Made by a program: the position numbers and the translations under genes. Below, piece after piece: positions 22,130-34,847 of a DNA stretch of 64,000 bases (positions are counted from its first letter, which is position 1; every line of letters begins with the position of its first letter). The stretch is from Myrica gale. Taxonomy: Eukaryota; Streptophyta; Magnoliopsida; Fagales; Myricaceae. Below the pieces are notes generated by a model. That model saw only the letters and a program-made list of their open reading frames with translations, ran no database searches and was not told where the DNA came from. The stretch lies in assembly GCA_963930655.1 (NCBI GenBank), contig OZ005604.1, forward strand, positions 13,340,001 to 13,404,000, read 5' to 3'.

Positions 22130-25100
22130 TAGGGGTGTTCAGTGTCACCGGGAAAATCCGGTGGCACCGGCATCAGGTTGCCGGTTTAAATATTTGTTGA
22201 AATCCCGGGGATAATCCCGGTTCCCGGGTTACCAGGCACCGGGAAACCGGGTTTATTAAAAACAAAGAAACAAAGAAACGATGAAAGTAAAAACACGCGT
22301 TTTGTGAAAATGTTTAAGTGAATTGAATTTTCATAGATTGCAATTTACATTCCCTTTCCCAGCCGGCCAGCCCTAAGTCTAACTCCTAAGCCCCTGCGGC
22401 TTTGCCCACTGCCGACGCCCGACAGTGCCCAGTGCCCCCTAACGTAGCAGCTCCCCGAGGACTCCCCAATTCCATTCTCGTCTCCCTCTTTCCCTTCTGG
22501 CACTCCCTCTCCTGCCGTCCAGCGCACAGTATGTTATTGTATTTATTGGCCTTGGTTGGTTTTATGGCTTGGTTATATGGGTCCTCTCAGTTGGTTTGAA
22601 AACTTTAAAGGTTGGGTTTTGTGTTGTAAGAGCATGATTTTCGTTTTGCTGAGTTTAAATCTCGGTGCTCGAACGTGTTCATTTCGTGTTGTAAGAGCAT
22701 GATTTTCGTTTTGCTAAGTTTAAGTCACTGTAAGAGCATGATTTCTTTCTTCCAAGGCAAGAAACTAGTGTGGAGTTCTGATTTTGAAAGATAACTAGTG
22801 TGGAGTTCTGATTTTCTCTGATGGAAAATGTATCGTCAATTGAAACAGTATTGGCTTGATTAGGTAGATGCCCGGATATGAGAACAAATCTCTTTGACAT
22901 TTTGCAGGATAGAGGTTTTTTTTGCGTAATTTGATGTGAACTGATGCTATATAAGCTTCATTAGGATTAGATCATCAGATTTTGAAGAACAATGGTAGTT
23001 TAGATTTTGGTTGAATTTTAGTTTTTATTTCAGATTTTGAAGAACAATGGTACGTTTGTTTGGTTAGTTAAGTATGGATTCATTTATTTAATAATCTTGT
23101 CAATTGCAAAAAGATAAAACAAGAAACAATGTTTGTTAGTTATATATTACGTTTTTTTTTCCAGAAGTTAGTAGATGCATGTGAATAGTTCTTTGTCCAA
23201 TATTTAATATTTTTAAGTAATTTTTATTTGCAGATGCACACTGACACTCCACAAGCAAATTCAGATGCAACCACATGTGGTAGTGGTACTGGTATGTCAT
23301 TGTCACCCTCGGTGTCATGTCCCGTTGTTGGGTCCACACCGAATTCTGAGACAATTGGGCCAATGACTGGAGGTGATACAAGTGGACGACCACCACGGCC
23401 TGAAACCAAAAAGAGGAAGAACTCGAACCCTTCTGATGTATGGCTACACTATACCAAGGTACCTGACTCTGATCCACCTAAAGCAAAATGTAATTATTGT
23501 CAAAAGGATTCTATGGCTCATCACAAGAATGGGACATCGGGGTTATGGGGACATCACAACATTTGTCCATATTTCAAAAGGAAAAAGGGGGTCAGTTAGA
23601 TATTGGGCAGATGTTCCTAACCCACGATGCTGAGAAGTCAACGGGGTCTGATGTTGGGACAATTGGGGTGACTTCTAAGTTTTGTGAGAAGACTATTAAA
23701 GATCTTATTGCTAGGATGATAATTATCGATGAAATGCCTTTTATTGTGGTTCAGAAACAGGAATTTAGGAATTTAATTCATTATCTGGAGCCATGATTTA
23801 AAATGTCATCTAGGATAACAGTTATTCAAAATATGGTTAAATATGTTAAGTCATCACCCTAAAGGTTAGACACGTTTAAAAAAGGTGTGCAGATTAAAGA
23901 GATTAGATTTGGGAAATTTTTTACTCTTGATGTTAGCACTTGTTGGAACTCAACTTATTTGATTTTGGATGTGACTGAAAAATATCAGGAGGCATTCGAG
24001 TTGATGTTATCGGAAGACGGACACTTTATGTTGTATTTGGGTGAAGAGGGGCATGGGAGGAGAGGATTAGCCCCCCCCCCACACTCGATGATTGGGAGCG
24101 CATCTCTCACTTTGTAAAGTTCTTGAAGTTATTTTTTGAAGTAACAGTGAGAATGTCGGGATCAAATGTGTCTACAGCTAATGTCTACTTGGAGGAATTG
24201 GCTAAGATACATAGACAGTTGGACGAGTATGCTTCTAGTAATGACACTTTGCTTAAGGAGATGACATCCCGTATGAGAACGAAGAACGACAAGTATTGAG
24301 GTGATTTGATGACAGTGAACAGACTTCTATTTGTTGCAGCGGTGCTTGATTCGAGAAACAAGATGATTGTGCTGAATTATTGGTTTAAAAAAGTATTGGG
24401 AGATGTGGAAGGCGAAGTTATGATATTGAATGTGAAGGCTATTTTAGAACGGTTGTTTGTGGAATACAACAGTAGCTGTCATGATAGTGTTGGTGAGGTT
24501 GGTGATACTGATAGTGTCACTTTGGACGATAATGAGGATTGGGATGAGTTTGACCATATAAGGACTGTTAGCCAAATTTCAGACCCCGCATCTGAGGTGG
24601 ATAGATATTTATTAGAGTCACTGGAATCAAAGTCTCCTTCATTTGAAATTTTGCTTTGGTGGAGGCTTAACTCATCTAAGTATCCTATCCTTGCCCGCAT
24701 AGCTCGTGACGTGTTGGCAATTCTCATTACCACTGTACCTTCTGAGTCAGTATTTAGCACTGGAGGTCGAGTCTTGGATCCCTTTCGGAGTTCATTGGCC
24801 CCAAAAACTGCAGAAGATCTCATTTGTGTTCAAAATTGGATAAGATGCGACCCTATTATGGAGGAGGAGGATGACATGACCTCCGATATGACAGAAGATC
24901 CATACACTTGTACACTTGACTCGGGTAATTTCATTTCGATTTTTGTTAGTTTATTATTTTGAATAATATTTTCATTTCTATAAATTATAACTCGGTGTAT
25001 TTAAATGTATTTTGTATAGTTACTCATCTTAGGGACGGAGAGCAAATAGAGATTTTGGAGGAGTCATCACTTATCCATCTCGATGTATTCTGGTGATTGC

Positions 25101-25714
25101 TCTCTCAAATGTAGGTTGTTGTAATTGGTTGAACTTCATTAGCATCCACCTTCTCTTTTTATATTCTCTTTAGGTGTTGGATTAACTGTTGTCTCCATGT
25201 TAACTGTTGGGTTATGTAACTATGTTGGACCTTTTGGTTATGTTAGACAACTTTGACGCCAACGATGTTTTGGTTTCGGTTTTGTTTTCCATATTAGATA
25301 TTATATTTGTTTTTCCAACTATGCATATGGAGTTTGTTTTTCTTGACTTCATCTGGTTGGAGATATGTTCCCGTTTCTTGCCTTAATCTGGTTGGATTAT
25401 TGATTTTGGATTGGATTGGATTGGATTAGTTTGGATTGGATTGTATTAGTTTAGATTGTATTATTGATTTTGGATTGGATTAAATTGTATTCGTTTGGAT
25501 TGGATTGTATTAGTGTAGAGTTTATATTTTCTATGTGCGTCATATGTTAAAAAAATAGCTAAATATAAATGTAGGATTACCGGAAACCGCCACCGTTATG
25601 GGCCGATTTTTTCCCTTAACGGTGTAGGTGTAGGTGACATTTTTTTAAAAACCAGCATATTCGGTGTAGGTGCCGGTTTTGGGCAAAATTGGCACCTACA
25701 CCAGAACAGCCGTA
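22130..25714 (+). mobile_element. hAT-superfamily DNA transposon
   Basis: The ends are short inverted repeats: TAGGGGTGTTCAGTG at the left and, reverse-complemented, TACGGCTGTTCTGGTG at the right. Candidate 8-bp target duplications are CTTCCAGT (22122-22129) and CTTACTGT (25715-25722), 6 of 8 identical. Subterminal regions are motif-rich: CCCGG repeats at 22150-22255 and GGTGTAGGTG repeats at 25618-25700. It encloses a degenerate BED-finger/hAT transposase. A (GGATT)n-rich tract lies at 25395-25510. About 3.6 kb long and immobile without help, because the transposase is broken. Confidence 0.85.
23234..24940 (+). pseudogene. hAT transposase pseudogene (zf-BED / hAT dimerisation)
   Basis: The first segment (23234-23597) has a BED zinc finger: SDVWLHYTKV, CNYCQKD, then GTSGLWGHHNICP, giving the C-x2-C...H-x-C pattern. 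A frameshift near 23590 moves the reading to the second segment (MFLTHDAEKS...FRNLIHYLEP). After about 23860 most of the catalytic RNase H-like core is missing, and LDVSTCWNSTYLILD picks up later family sequence. 24306-24960 holds the C-terminal hAT dimerisation region (SKYPILARIARDVLAI, ESVFSTGGRVLDPFR, LICVQNWIR). There are stops near 23795, 23862 and 24298, plus a poly-C frameshift near 24070. This is the plant Ac/RICESLEEPER-like group. Confidence 0.9.
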
Positions 25715-25839
25715 CTTACTGTGGTCAAATTGTAATATGACGCATAAACTATAAATTTATGGGGGGAAGTGAAAAACAGACCGGAAGTGATCTCCGTCCG
25801 TCTTATGGACAAACAAATAAAAAATCTCTCTCCCCCGTC

Positions 25840-25847
25840 TATAAAAT
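25840..25847 (+). promoter_or_regulatory. Putative TATA box of the PEPC pseudogene
   Basis: TATAAAAT, preceded by a CT-rich tract, lies 126 bp downstream of the hAT element end and about 340 bp upstream of the first PEPC ATG. A leader of that length is plausible for a plant gene. It is assigned by position only. Confidence 0.45.
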
Positions 25848-26896
25848 GGGAAGGGCCCCTCACATACAAGTCACATGACACTCGCCCGCTCTCTCCTCGT
25901 TTTCCATGGCCAAAGTTTCTAGCTCTTGTTTACACTTTCTCGTGCAGATATCATAGGGAACCCATTTTCCGCATAGATAGTCTGTTCTTCACCTGAGACT
26001 TACGGGTTTCACTTTGTGTTCCCAATTTCTGTTACTGTTTTTTTTGTTTGTTTTCCTTGAGATCAAGGGTCTGTTTCTTTCCCAAAACAACGAAAATAGT
26101 CTACCTGTGAAGTGCGAAATTTCTGTGGTTGATAAATCAAAACATATAAAGCCGAACGAAGAGTTAAGTGAGAGAGGGAGAAAGATATGGCGGCTCGAAG
26201 GTTAGAGAAGTTGGTCTCGATTGACGCCCAATTGAGGCTATTGGCACCAAGGAAGGTCTCTGAGGATGACAAGCTCGTGGAGTACGATGCTTTGCTGTTT
26301 GACCGGTTCCTAGATATTCTTCAGGATTTGCATGGGGAGGAGATCAGAGAAACGGTGATTTTTTTTCCCTTTAGCTGTTTATATCAAGTACCAGTCCACT
26401 TGAAGCGTTTGTATTACTTTAGCTTTGTGATACTGCGTGCAATCTATGTTATATGAAAATGTAGACCGAATACGCATGTCTTTGGTGAAGTTTGAACCTG
26501 TTTTTCTTTAACTTTTGTGTTCTTGGATTGGACTAGTAGTAGCTTTCCAGGATAGCCACGACTTCTTTCACTAAGTACAATTGAAGGAGGTGGAACTTCT
26601 TGATAGAAGGTTTTCACGGGAAAATTTTTTGGTCTAAAGCTGTTGTCTGTCCGTCATTTTGACTCGCTCTGTTACCCTTTCCTAGTTGTATTTCATTATC
26701 TTCTCCCATTTGATGTTTATCCCTGATTCTCCATTTGGTTCTGGGGAAAGTTAGGAGAAGAAAGGAAAGTGGAAGTTATGAAATAATTTTCTTAATACGC
26801 CTGATGCAAACACAATTGTTTGCATAGAGGGGGCGATTACGTTTAGGCAAACTGAAATTTTACTGTAGTTTAGCTTTTGGTATTTCCTTTGTTCCG

Positions 26897-27045
26897 GCTT
26901 GAGCATAGTCTAGTGGTAAAGACAGTGGTTCCAACATGGAAAGTTTGTTGTACGTTCAAGAGGATCAGATTTCCGGAAGGTATTGCATAATTGGTATGGG
27001 TTCTTGCAGGAGATCCTGTGGTAATAATGGAGTATAAGTGATTAA
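26897..27045 (+). mobile_element. Possible tRNA-derived SINE in PEPC intron 1
   Basis: TAGTCTAGTGGTAAAGAC (about 26907) resembles a pol III A box, and GTACGTTCAAGAGG (about 26951) a weak B box 45 bp downstream, spacing usual for SINE heads. The tail and target duplication are not clear. It could be chance. Confidence 0.35.
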
Positions 27046-28180
27046 TTATGACCATCTATTGTTGATTAGGTTCAAGATTATTATGGGCTTTCAGCTGAGT
27101 ACGAAGGGAAGCATGATCCTCAAAAGTTGGACGAGCTGGTAATGTCTTAACAAGTTTGGATCCTGGGGACTCGATTGTTGTTGCTAAATCATTTTCCCAC
27201 ATGCTTAATTTGGCCGACTTGGAGGAGGAAGTTCAGATTGCTTACCGAAGGAGGATCAAGTTAAAGAAGAGAGATTTTGCTGATGAAAACTCTGCAACAA
27301 CTGAATCAGATATTGAAGAGACTTTCAAGAGGCTTGGGGGCAACTGAATAAGTCCCCTCAGGAAGTTTTTGATGCTTCGAAGAACCAGACGGTAGATTTG
27401 GTCCTAACTGCACACCCCACTCAGTCAGTCCAAAGATCTTTGCTTCAACAGCATGGAACGTTTGTTTGTCATCTGGCTCCACTACACCCGTGGATTTCCT
27501 AGGCTATTTACTGCTTGCTTCATTTAAATCCTATGCGAGAGAGTTCATGGTTTGCCCTTTTCTTGTATGTTTCATCAAAATTGTTATCAATGACTTTTAC
27601 CGTTACAGGATAAGGAACTGTTTGAGTCAATTGTATGCCAAAGACATAACTCCTGATGATAAGCAGGAACTTGACGAGGCTTTACAAAGGGAGGTATGCC
27701 ATGACAATGATGGGTTTTTTTTTCCTGCCACGAAGTGCATAAGTGCAAAAGTTGTTGTTGTTGTTGTTGTTATTTTATATTTTATTCTTTAAAAAACTCA
27801 GCTTCACAATTAATTGCATGTTTTGTATTCTCTTATTTGTAAACCTCAAGATTGGCCTAGTGAAGAATTCTGTGGTAAAGTTGTGGCCTACTTCACTCAA
27901 AAGGCATTCATAAACATAAATCTGGGGACTGTTGACTAGAGAAAGAAAAGAAGCTCCTAAATCATTACCCCCTAGTTTCTGTCCGTCATCCAAAGGTTCT
28001 TCACTCCCCTGCCCCCACCCAAAAAATCAAAAAACAAGCGGGGGCGTCCCATCTTTTCTTTCTGTGGAAATAATTATTTTCCCTTATCTTGCGCTGGAGA
28101 CGAAAAATCATTTGCTATTTTTAAGTGTAAACTTTCAGGGTTATCATTTGCATATCTATTCTTTGTTTAATGGTTTATAC

Positions 28181-28583
28181 AAGAGAAAAATACATTTTTC
28201 ACCCACCAACTATCATAGGTTTTGCACTTTGCACCATAAACTACCAATTTTGATACATTGCACCCTCTAACTACCAATTTTGACACTTTGCACCCTTTGT
28301 CAAATTGTTAGACTAAAATGACGATAATGTTCTTGACCAATTTTGCATATATTGAAGGTATTATTGTTAATTTTTTAATTTCTCAAGGGTATTATTGTCA
28401 AATGGAGGGTGCAAAGTGTTTAATATTAGTAGTTGGAGGGTGTAAAGTGTCAAAGTAAGTAGTTTAGGTTGTAAAATGTCTAACATTGGTAGTTTCAGGG
28501 TGCAATGTCTTGAAAAAAGTAGTTTGGGGTGCAATGTTTCACTACCTCGGTAGTTTGTGGGTGAAAAATGTATTTTCTCCTTT
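28181..28583. mobile_element. Fold-back MITE in PEPC intron 3
   Basis: Terminal inverted repeats: AATACATTTTTCACCCACCA at the left and, reverse-complemented, AATACATTTTTCACCCACAA at the right, extended by GAGAAA/GGAGAA. Inside, 'ACTACCAATTTTGACACTTT' type units on the left face inverted 'AAAGTGTCAAAGTAAGTAG' units on the right, so most of the 400 bp can fold back. It is related to 8957-9260. No protein is encoded. Confidence 0.75.
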
Positions 28584-31500
28584 ATTCAATCAAAATGGTA
28601 TGAACCATCAATAGTCCTCTAGACCTTCCATATCTTACCCTCCATGTATCCCTTATGTTACTTGGTCAGATCGTTGGTCGTACTTTCACTTCATTTAGTT
28701 GAGAGTTTCCCTTCTCCATGCTTTCATAACTTCCTCCAGTTGTTTGATGTGATCTGCATGTCTAATTATTCTTCAATACAAAACTGGATTTTTTGTTGTT
28801 AATCTGCTATTCAAAGTTGTACACGACATCTCTTATCGGAACTTTCGGCATAATTTGTTCTTTTTCTTTTGTTCTGACATAGATTCAAGCTGCGTTCCAT
28901 ACGGATGAAATACGAAGGACACCTCCAACTCCACAAGATGAGATGAGGGTTGGAATGAGCTACTTCCACAAGACTATCTGAAAAGGTGTACAGAAATTCT
29001 TATGCCGTGTTGACACGGCATTGAAGAACATAGGGATCAATGAACACATTCCTTACAATGCCCCTCATTCAATTCTCTTCGTGGATGGGTGGTGATCGGG
29101 AAGGTATGGCCCTTTTTCCTCAGAAAGTACTCAATTTGCCAGCTGTTTCCTGCACTGTTGTGTTCATTAAGAAAGCTCATCAATATTGATGGTGAAGATC
29201 ATCTACACATATTTGATATATGAAAGGAATAAGATTAATGGAATTCATCAACTTAAAAGTACAGTGCAGTAATAGAATGTGCTTATGTCATTAGCTATGG
29301 TGATAGTGCTTTGCTTATATCTTTCAAATGTGGACTGCAGGGAATCCCCGGGTTACTCCTGAAGTTACAAGGGACGTTTGCTTACTGGCTAGAATGATGG
29401 CTGCTAATTTGTACTTTTCCCTTTTTCAGAGGACACAATTTTCGGCTTTTTGGAATTCCCTTTTTCTTTTATTTTGGAAATTCTTTCACTTTGTATAAGA
29501 GGGGCTCATTTAACATTGAATACCTTAGCAGAATTCAATCTCTGAACTGGAACTTTGAAAGTATGTCTATATACTTTGGATAATCTTGTAATTAATGCTT
29601 CCATATTGCAGAGTTTTGGAAACAAATTCCTCCAAATGAGCCATATCGTGTTATTCTTGGCGCTGTAAGAGAATTTGTATAACACACGTGAGCATTCACG
29701 TCAGTTCTTAGCCAATGGCACCTCTGATATTGCTGAGGACACAATTTTCACCAATGTTGAGCAGGTCTCTCCATCTATCCATTTCTGACATATTCACTTC
29801 TAGAGGATATGGGAGAAATCTAACTATTTTTGAACACGTTGCTTTGTTATATATTAAACTCCGTACTTAGCGCTTTTCTCCAAGTGACATATCTTAATGT
29901 GGCAGTGAAATGTTGTTCTGATGATCTGACACTATTTCATGCCATTCTTGCCTTAAAGGGTCCTCGATACAGAAGCTCTTTTTCACCTTTAGGTTATTCA
30001 ATATTTTATGCCAAGGGTTTATGTATTTTGGCTATTGAAGTTATATTTTGAGAGCAGTCACCTTTAGTTTATTAGATGACCATGATTTTGAGAAGAGACT
30101 ACTTTTATTTGTATACTTAGAAGGATAGAGTCTAATTATACATCATCTAATTTCAATATATATGAAGTGGGCCAACTTGAACAGCCTGCTAAACTTGAAA
30201 GAAAGACATTTTTCGACAGAGGATGTTTTGATGGTAATATTTTCAATGTATAAGATACCACAAATAAGAGATGTACTTGTATCTGCTTTACTTAATCTTT
30301 GATTTTTTCCTCTTATCTCGTGATTGCTTGTTCTTCGTAGATGTTCATGATACTACCTCCTCATCCCTCGGCATGAAGAATGGAAAACTTATGATTTTGT
30401 CTTGCTTTATGAAACTGCATAGACAATTATGTACTCAAATAACTGAATTTGTTTTCTGGGTCTGCTGTTTAGCTTGTACCATGAACTTTTTGAGGCTATT
30501 ATCTTTTAATGCAATTATTTGCCGCTTACTGTGGGTGATTTATTGCTTCTGTTACAGTCAAGTGACCCCAAGGTCATTGATTACTACTGGGCTACTGGAA
30601 GGCCAAGCCTAGACACATATTTATGCATTCAATAGTGATATTAGATGGCTTCAATCTCACTGGAAAACTTGCTCAGCTAAAAATTAGCAATACCCTAAGT
30701 CATGACAGAAGGTCCTAGTGATTATTCTGGTTCAAAAGTATTTCATCTATGGTGCTGATTTTTCTTTCATCTTTGTAGTTCTTGGATCCCCTCGAACTGT
30801 GTTACAGGTCACTCTGCTCATTTGGTGACCGAGCGATAGCCGATGGAAGTCTTCTTGATTTCTTACGACAGGTCTCTACCTTTGGACTTTCTCTTGTAAA
30901 ACTTGATATCCGGCAAGAGTCAGACAGACATACTGATGTTATTGATGCTATCACAAAGCACCTGGGCATTGGGTCTTATAAAGACTAGTCAGAGGAAGGC
31001 AGGCAGGAATGGCTCTTGTCTGAGCTCAGTGGCAAGCGCCCTCTTTTTGGGTGTGATCTTCCCAAAACTGATTAAATTGCTGATGTATTGGATACTTTCC
31101 ACGTCATTTCAGAACTTCCCCCAGACAACTTTGGTGCGTATATAGTCTCAATGGCAACAGCCCCATCTGATGTGCTTGCTATGGAGCTTTTACAGCGTGA
31201 ATGTTGTGTGAAGCAGCCATTAAGGGTCGTCCCATTGTTTGAGATGCTTGCAGATCTTGACACTGCTCCTTCAGCTGTGGCTCGCCTCTTCTCAATAGAC
31301 TGGTACAGAAATAGGATCAATGGGAAGCAAGAAGTCATGACAGGGTACTCAGATTCTTGAAAAGATGCTGGTCGTCTCTCTGCTGCCTGGCAGTTGTATA
31401 AGGCTCAAGAAGAGCTAATAAAGGTGGCTAAGCAATTTGGGGTTAAGCTTACAATGTTCCATGGCCGTGGAGGGACAGTCGGTAGGGGAGGAGGGCCCAC

Positions 31501-32958
31501 CCATCTTGCTATACTATCTCAGCCACCCGACACAATTCATGGTTCATTTCGTTTGACGGTTCAAGGTGAAGTTATTGAACAGTCATTTGCGGAGGAGCAC
31601 TTGTGCTTTGGGACACTCCAGCGTTTCACAGCTGCTACACTTGAGCACGGTATGCATCCACCAGTCTCACCAAAGCCTGAATGGTGAGCACTCCTGGACG
31701 AGATGGCAGTTATTTCAACAAAGGAATACCGTTCCATAGTTTTCCAGGAACACCGTTTAGCATGAATGGTAAGTGTTTAAGGCATCCTTCCTAATTCCTT
31801 ATAATGTATATCAAGATGCTCAGAACATAATATGATCCACTTCTTCAGGCTACACCAGAGTTGGAATACGGTCAAATGAACATTGGGAGTCGTCCATCAA
31901 AAAGGAAGCCAAGTGGTGGGATTGAATCACTCCGAGCAATCCCATGGATCTTTGCATGGACGCAGACAAGGTTTCATCTGCCAGTGTGGCTTGGATTTGG
32001 GGCGGCATTTAAGCACATAATTGAGGACATAAAGAATCTCCACATACTTCAGGAGATGTATAATCAGTGGCCTTTCTTTAGGGTCACAATTGACCTAATT
32101 GAGATGGTGTTTGCCAAGGGAGATCCAGGAATTGCAGCTCTGTATGACAAGCTCCTAGTGTCAGAAGAACTATGGTCCTTTGGAGAGAGATTGAGGGCAA
32201 ACCATGAAAAAACAAAGCGGCTTCTCCTCCAGGTAATTTAGGTGGTAAATTAATGGAGTGCTAGGAAAACCTAGTTGCCATAAATCTTTGTTGTATCAGA
32301 ATGCCAAATTACAAGCTCTTATATGGAGCCAAAACGTAATCAATTCATTTGTTTAAAGAAGGAACCAATCATCTATATCTACTAAAAAATGCCTGCTTCT
32401 GAAACATATCTTGAGGCTCTTGACTTGAAGAGAATCCATCGAAGCAGATTCCCAAATGAGAATTACGGTCTTAAGGCACCAACTTGAAGGTCAAGAGTCC
32501 CTTCCGTTTCCTCCCAATTTCTTTGCTGTTAATTTTGTAGGTTGGTCGCTATATCAAAAAGTGTAGCTATCCTGGCAACCGGATCCTGCAATACCAGAGA
32601 TTCTCGAAACACGACGCACCGTTGCTTACCAAATTTGTACTAACCCAAAAATTGAACTTGTAGGTAGCTGGGCATAAGGATCTTCTTGAAGGAGACCCAT
32701 ACTTGAGGCAGAGACTCTGTCTTCGTGATTCATACATCACGACCCTCAATGTCTGCCAAGCCTACACTCTGAAACGCATCCGTGACCCTGACTACCATGT
32801 GAAGCTTAGGCCGCACTTGTCAAAAGAATACACAGAATCAAGCAAACCAGCTGCGGAGCTTGTGAAGCTCAACCCCACGAGCGAGTATGCTCCAGGTTTG
32901 GAAGACACTTATTTTGACCATGAAGGGTATCGCTGCTGGCATGCAGAACACTGGTTAA

Positions 32959-34322
32959 GGCATGGTTGCTAACTGCTGGCTGCTGGGTATCCATCAAACA
33001 GAAATAATTCAAGCAATGCCTACTTCTTTATAGTAGGCCTTAGTTCTGGACCAGCTTGTAATAATCATAGTACAATTCCCCTAATAAGCAAACGTTTTGG
33101 CTTCATTGAGATATTTGTGCATTTATGTGACACTTTCTTACCTCCTTAAGATCTAAATGCCCAATTCCCGCTGACGAGTTGATAACAAACTTGTAAGGCT
33201 CGTGACTATTTGAGCTTAGAATACATATTTTAAATATTATTATATTGTATTTTATACTTATATAATTAGTAAACACAGACATATACGGTGTGATTGCCTC
33301 TAGGGCCTAGATCGCAAGCATAGATGAGAAAATAATGTCTCTTAACATTTTGTGTGGGTCAAGTAGCGGTGACATAAAATGGTACGCTTTAGTTGAAGTT
33401 ACGATAAGGTATAAAGACCATACACGATCTATCTAACTTACAGTTAGCTAGTTGCGCTGGAACTAGATCTATGTGGTGTTTTTGAGTGATGATAATGAGA
33501 AGAATGATAATTAATCTAATGTGTTCCATTGAGTGTGGAATGACTTATCATAGAGTTGTGACGTTACTCCGGCTTTTTGCTTCTCAATCAGAAGAATTGA
33601 GACTATATATAGTCCCCTATCCAACGGATACACAAGGAATTGTCTATCTTAGAAATTTTATAGCTTTCAGATTGTAGAAATTGTATCTTTAGCTCATAAT
33701 CCAACGTGGTCACAAAATACACAATTTTGCAGCACGTGAAACTATCGTAGACCGTACGATCCACTCGGAGTTAAATATACTTCTGTTACGAAAAGATTTA
33801 TACTAAAGGGTACAGTCCAAAGCCCTTATAATGGGCGGTCTGTATTTACTTTTTCAAATTCAAGGCACGTAAACACTTAGCTCTGTTTCATTAAATGAGA
33901 TGACGCATTTATATCCACCTAAATTTGCTATTCCAAATCCAAGGGATAGAAAACACTCATCTAGCTCTACTTTACTAAAATGTGGTGTCGCATTTCTATT
34001 CCTTAAAAAAGCAAAACTAGGCCGCCCATTATAACAACGTAGGACTAGATTGAATTACACATTTAGGTTGCTGTCAATGTCATTTGCATTTTGGCGGCTA
34101 CTCGACCCTTGGTGCTTATTTATGTTTTTTTTTTGCCAGCTTTTTGAATGCGAGTTATGGCGCCTTCAAATGGGCTCAGCCGATAGTTCGTTAGAAACTT
34201 CCTTTAACTGTCATTTACGCTCTCCGAAACTAACATATTCCTGAACAAACAGCTGAGGACTTGCTTCCTTTCCAAGTAAAAAGGAAGAAAAAAACGATTG
34301 ATCATGCATATAACAAGAAATA
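32959..34322. other. Intergenic spacer after the PEPC pseudogene
   Basis: Nothing coding is recognised. It presumably begins with the former PEPC 3' untranslated region (AATCATAG at about 33061). The remainder is AT-rich unique-looking DNA up to the Tat element. Confidence 0.4.
34318..34322. repeat. Target-site duplication of the Tat element, left
   Basis: AAATA left of the LTR is matched by AAATA at 44052-44056, right of the other LTR. Confidence 0.85.
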
Positions 34323-34847
34323 TGATGGATCAATTGGTTTATAGTGAACACGTTTGAGTAAATGTGTCTCGATCTTCACATATCTTCCCTCGGTAAAACT
34401 ACAAAGATAACCCCAAGCACTGGAGTCAAGAACCTCCGATGTTTAAATCAGTTTTCTCTCTTATATGTATTTCACTATTTTTTATGTAGAAATCACTTAC
34501 TTTTTTTCTCATCGTTAGCTTATCCTTTTATAGTGTTTCTCCCACATTTTTCTCTTTCCTTTTGGCGGGAACTCTTATGGGAATTCTGTCCCTGTAAGGT
34601 TGTGCTCAGTGACACTCTTCTCACGTCTTTGCAACAGTTGTTCGCCTCCACTATGGAAATAGAGAGATCGTGAAGTTATGGCTTATCGTGGGCTGTTAGG
34701 TAACACCCATGACACGAATAGCGGTTTCTCCTTCTGGATTGAATGCGATGCAGGCTTAGTCTTAACCGTTGGGCCTCACAGAGAAGTAATCATGTTTCTT
34801 GGCCCAAATTGATTTGGGTCGGACGTGATTTAGTATTGATATCATTA
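34323..34847 (-). repeat. 3' LTR of the Tat element
   Basis: 525 bp, visibly homologous to 43531-44051 throughout (shared TGCTCWGTGACACTCTTCTC and TGGATTGAATGCGATGC). Many point differences suggest an older insertion than the Athila element. Confidence 0.88.

Larger units (their letters stand above)
26187..32958 (+). pseudogene. PPC: Phosphoenolpyruvate carboxylase, plant-type, pseudogene
   Basis: Homology covers nearly the whole PEPC protein: the N-terminal phosphorylation motif ([11 protein letters not shown]), LTAHPTQS, the catalytic [14 protein letters not shown], and the C-terminal QNTG at DNA level (32944-32955). PEPC makes oxaloacetate from PEP and bicarbonate in the cytosol. Exons recognised: 26187-26354, 27070-27459, 27609-27693, 28883-29103, 29341-29427, 29612-29764, 30779-31768, 31849-32232, 32664-32958. 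Introns are retained, so this is a duplicated gene and not a retrocopy. Lesions: frameshifts near 27140 and 27338; stop at 28979; 2-bp deletions near 29065 and 32912; about 36 codons lost after 29427; stops at 30986, 31073, 31358 and 31685; a damaged exon end near 31760. It cannot make PEPC. The call is certain; expression is unknown. Confidence 0.95.

Noticed and set aside
23136..24823. Minus-strand ORFs (23136-23477, 24479-24823)
   Set aside because: Antisense shadows of the hAT transposase.
26897..26970. A tRNA gene
   Set aside because: Has an A-box-like sequence but no foldable cloverleaf with matching acceptor stem and only a weak B box; kept only as a possible SINE.
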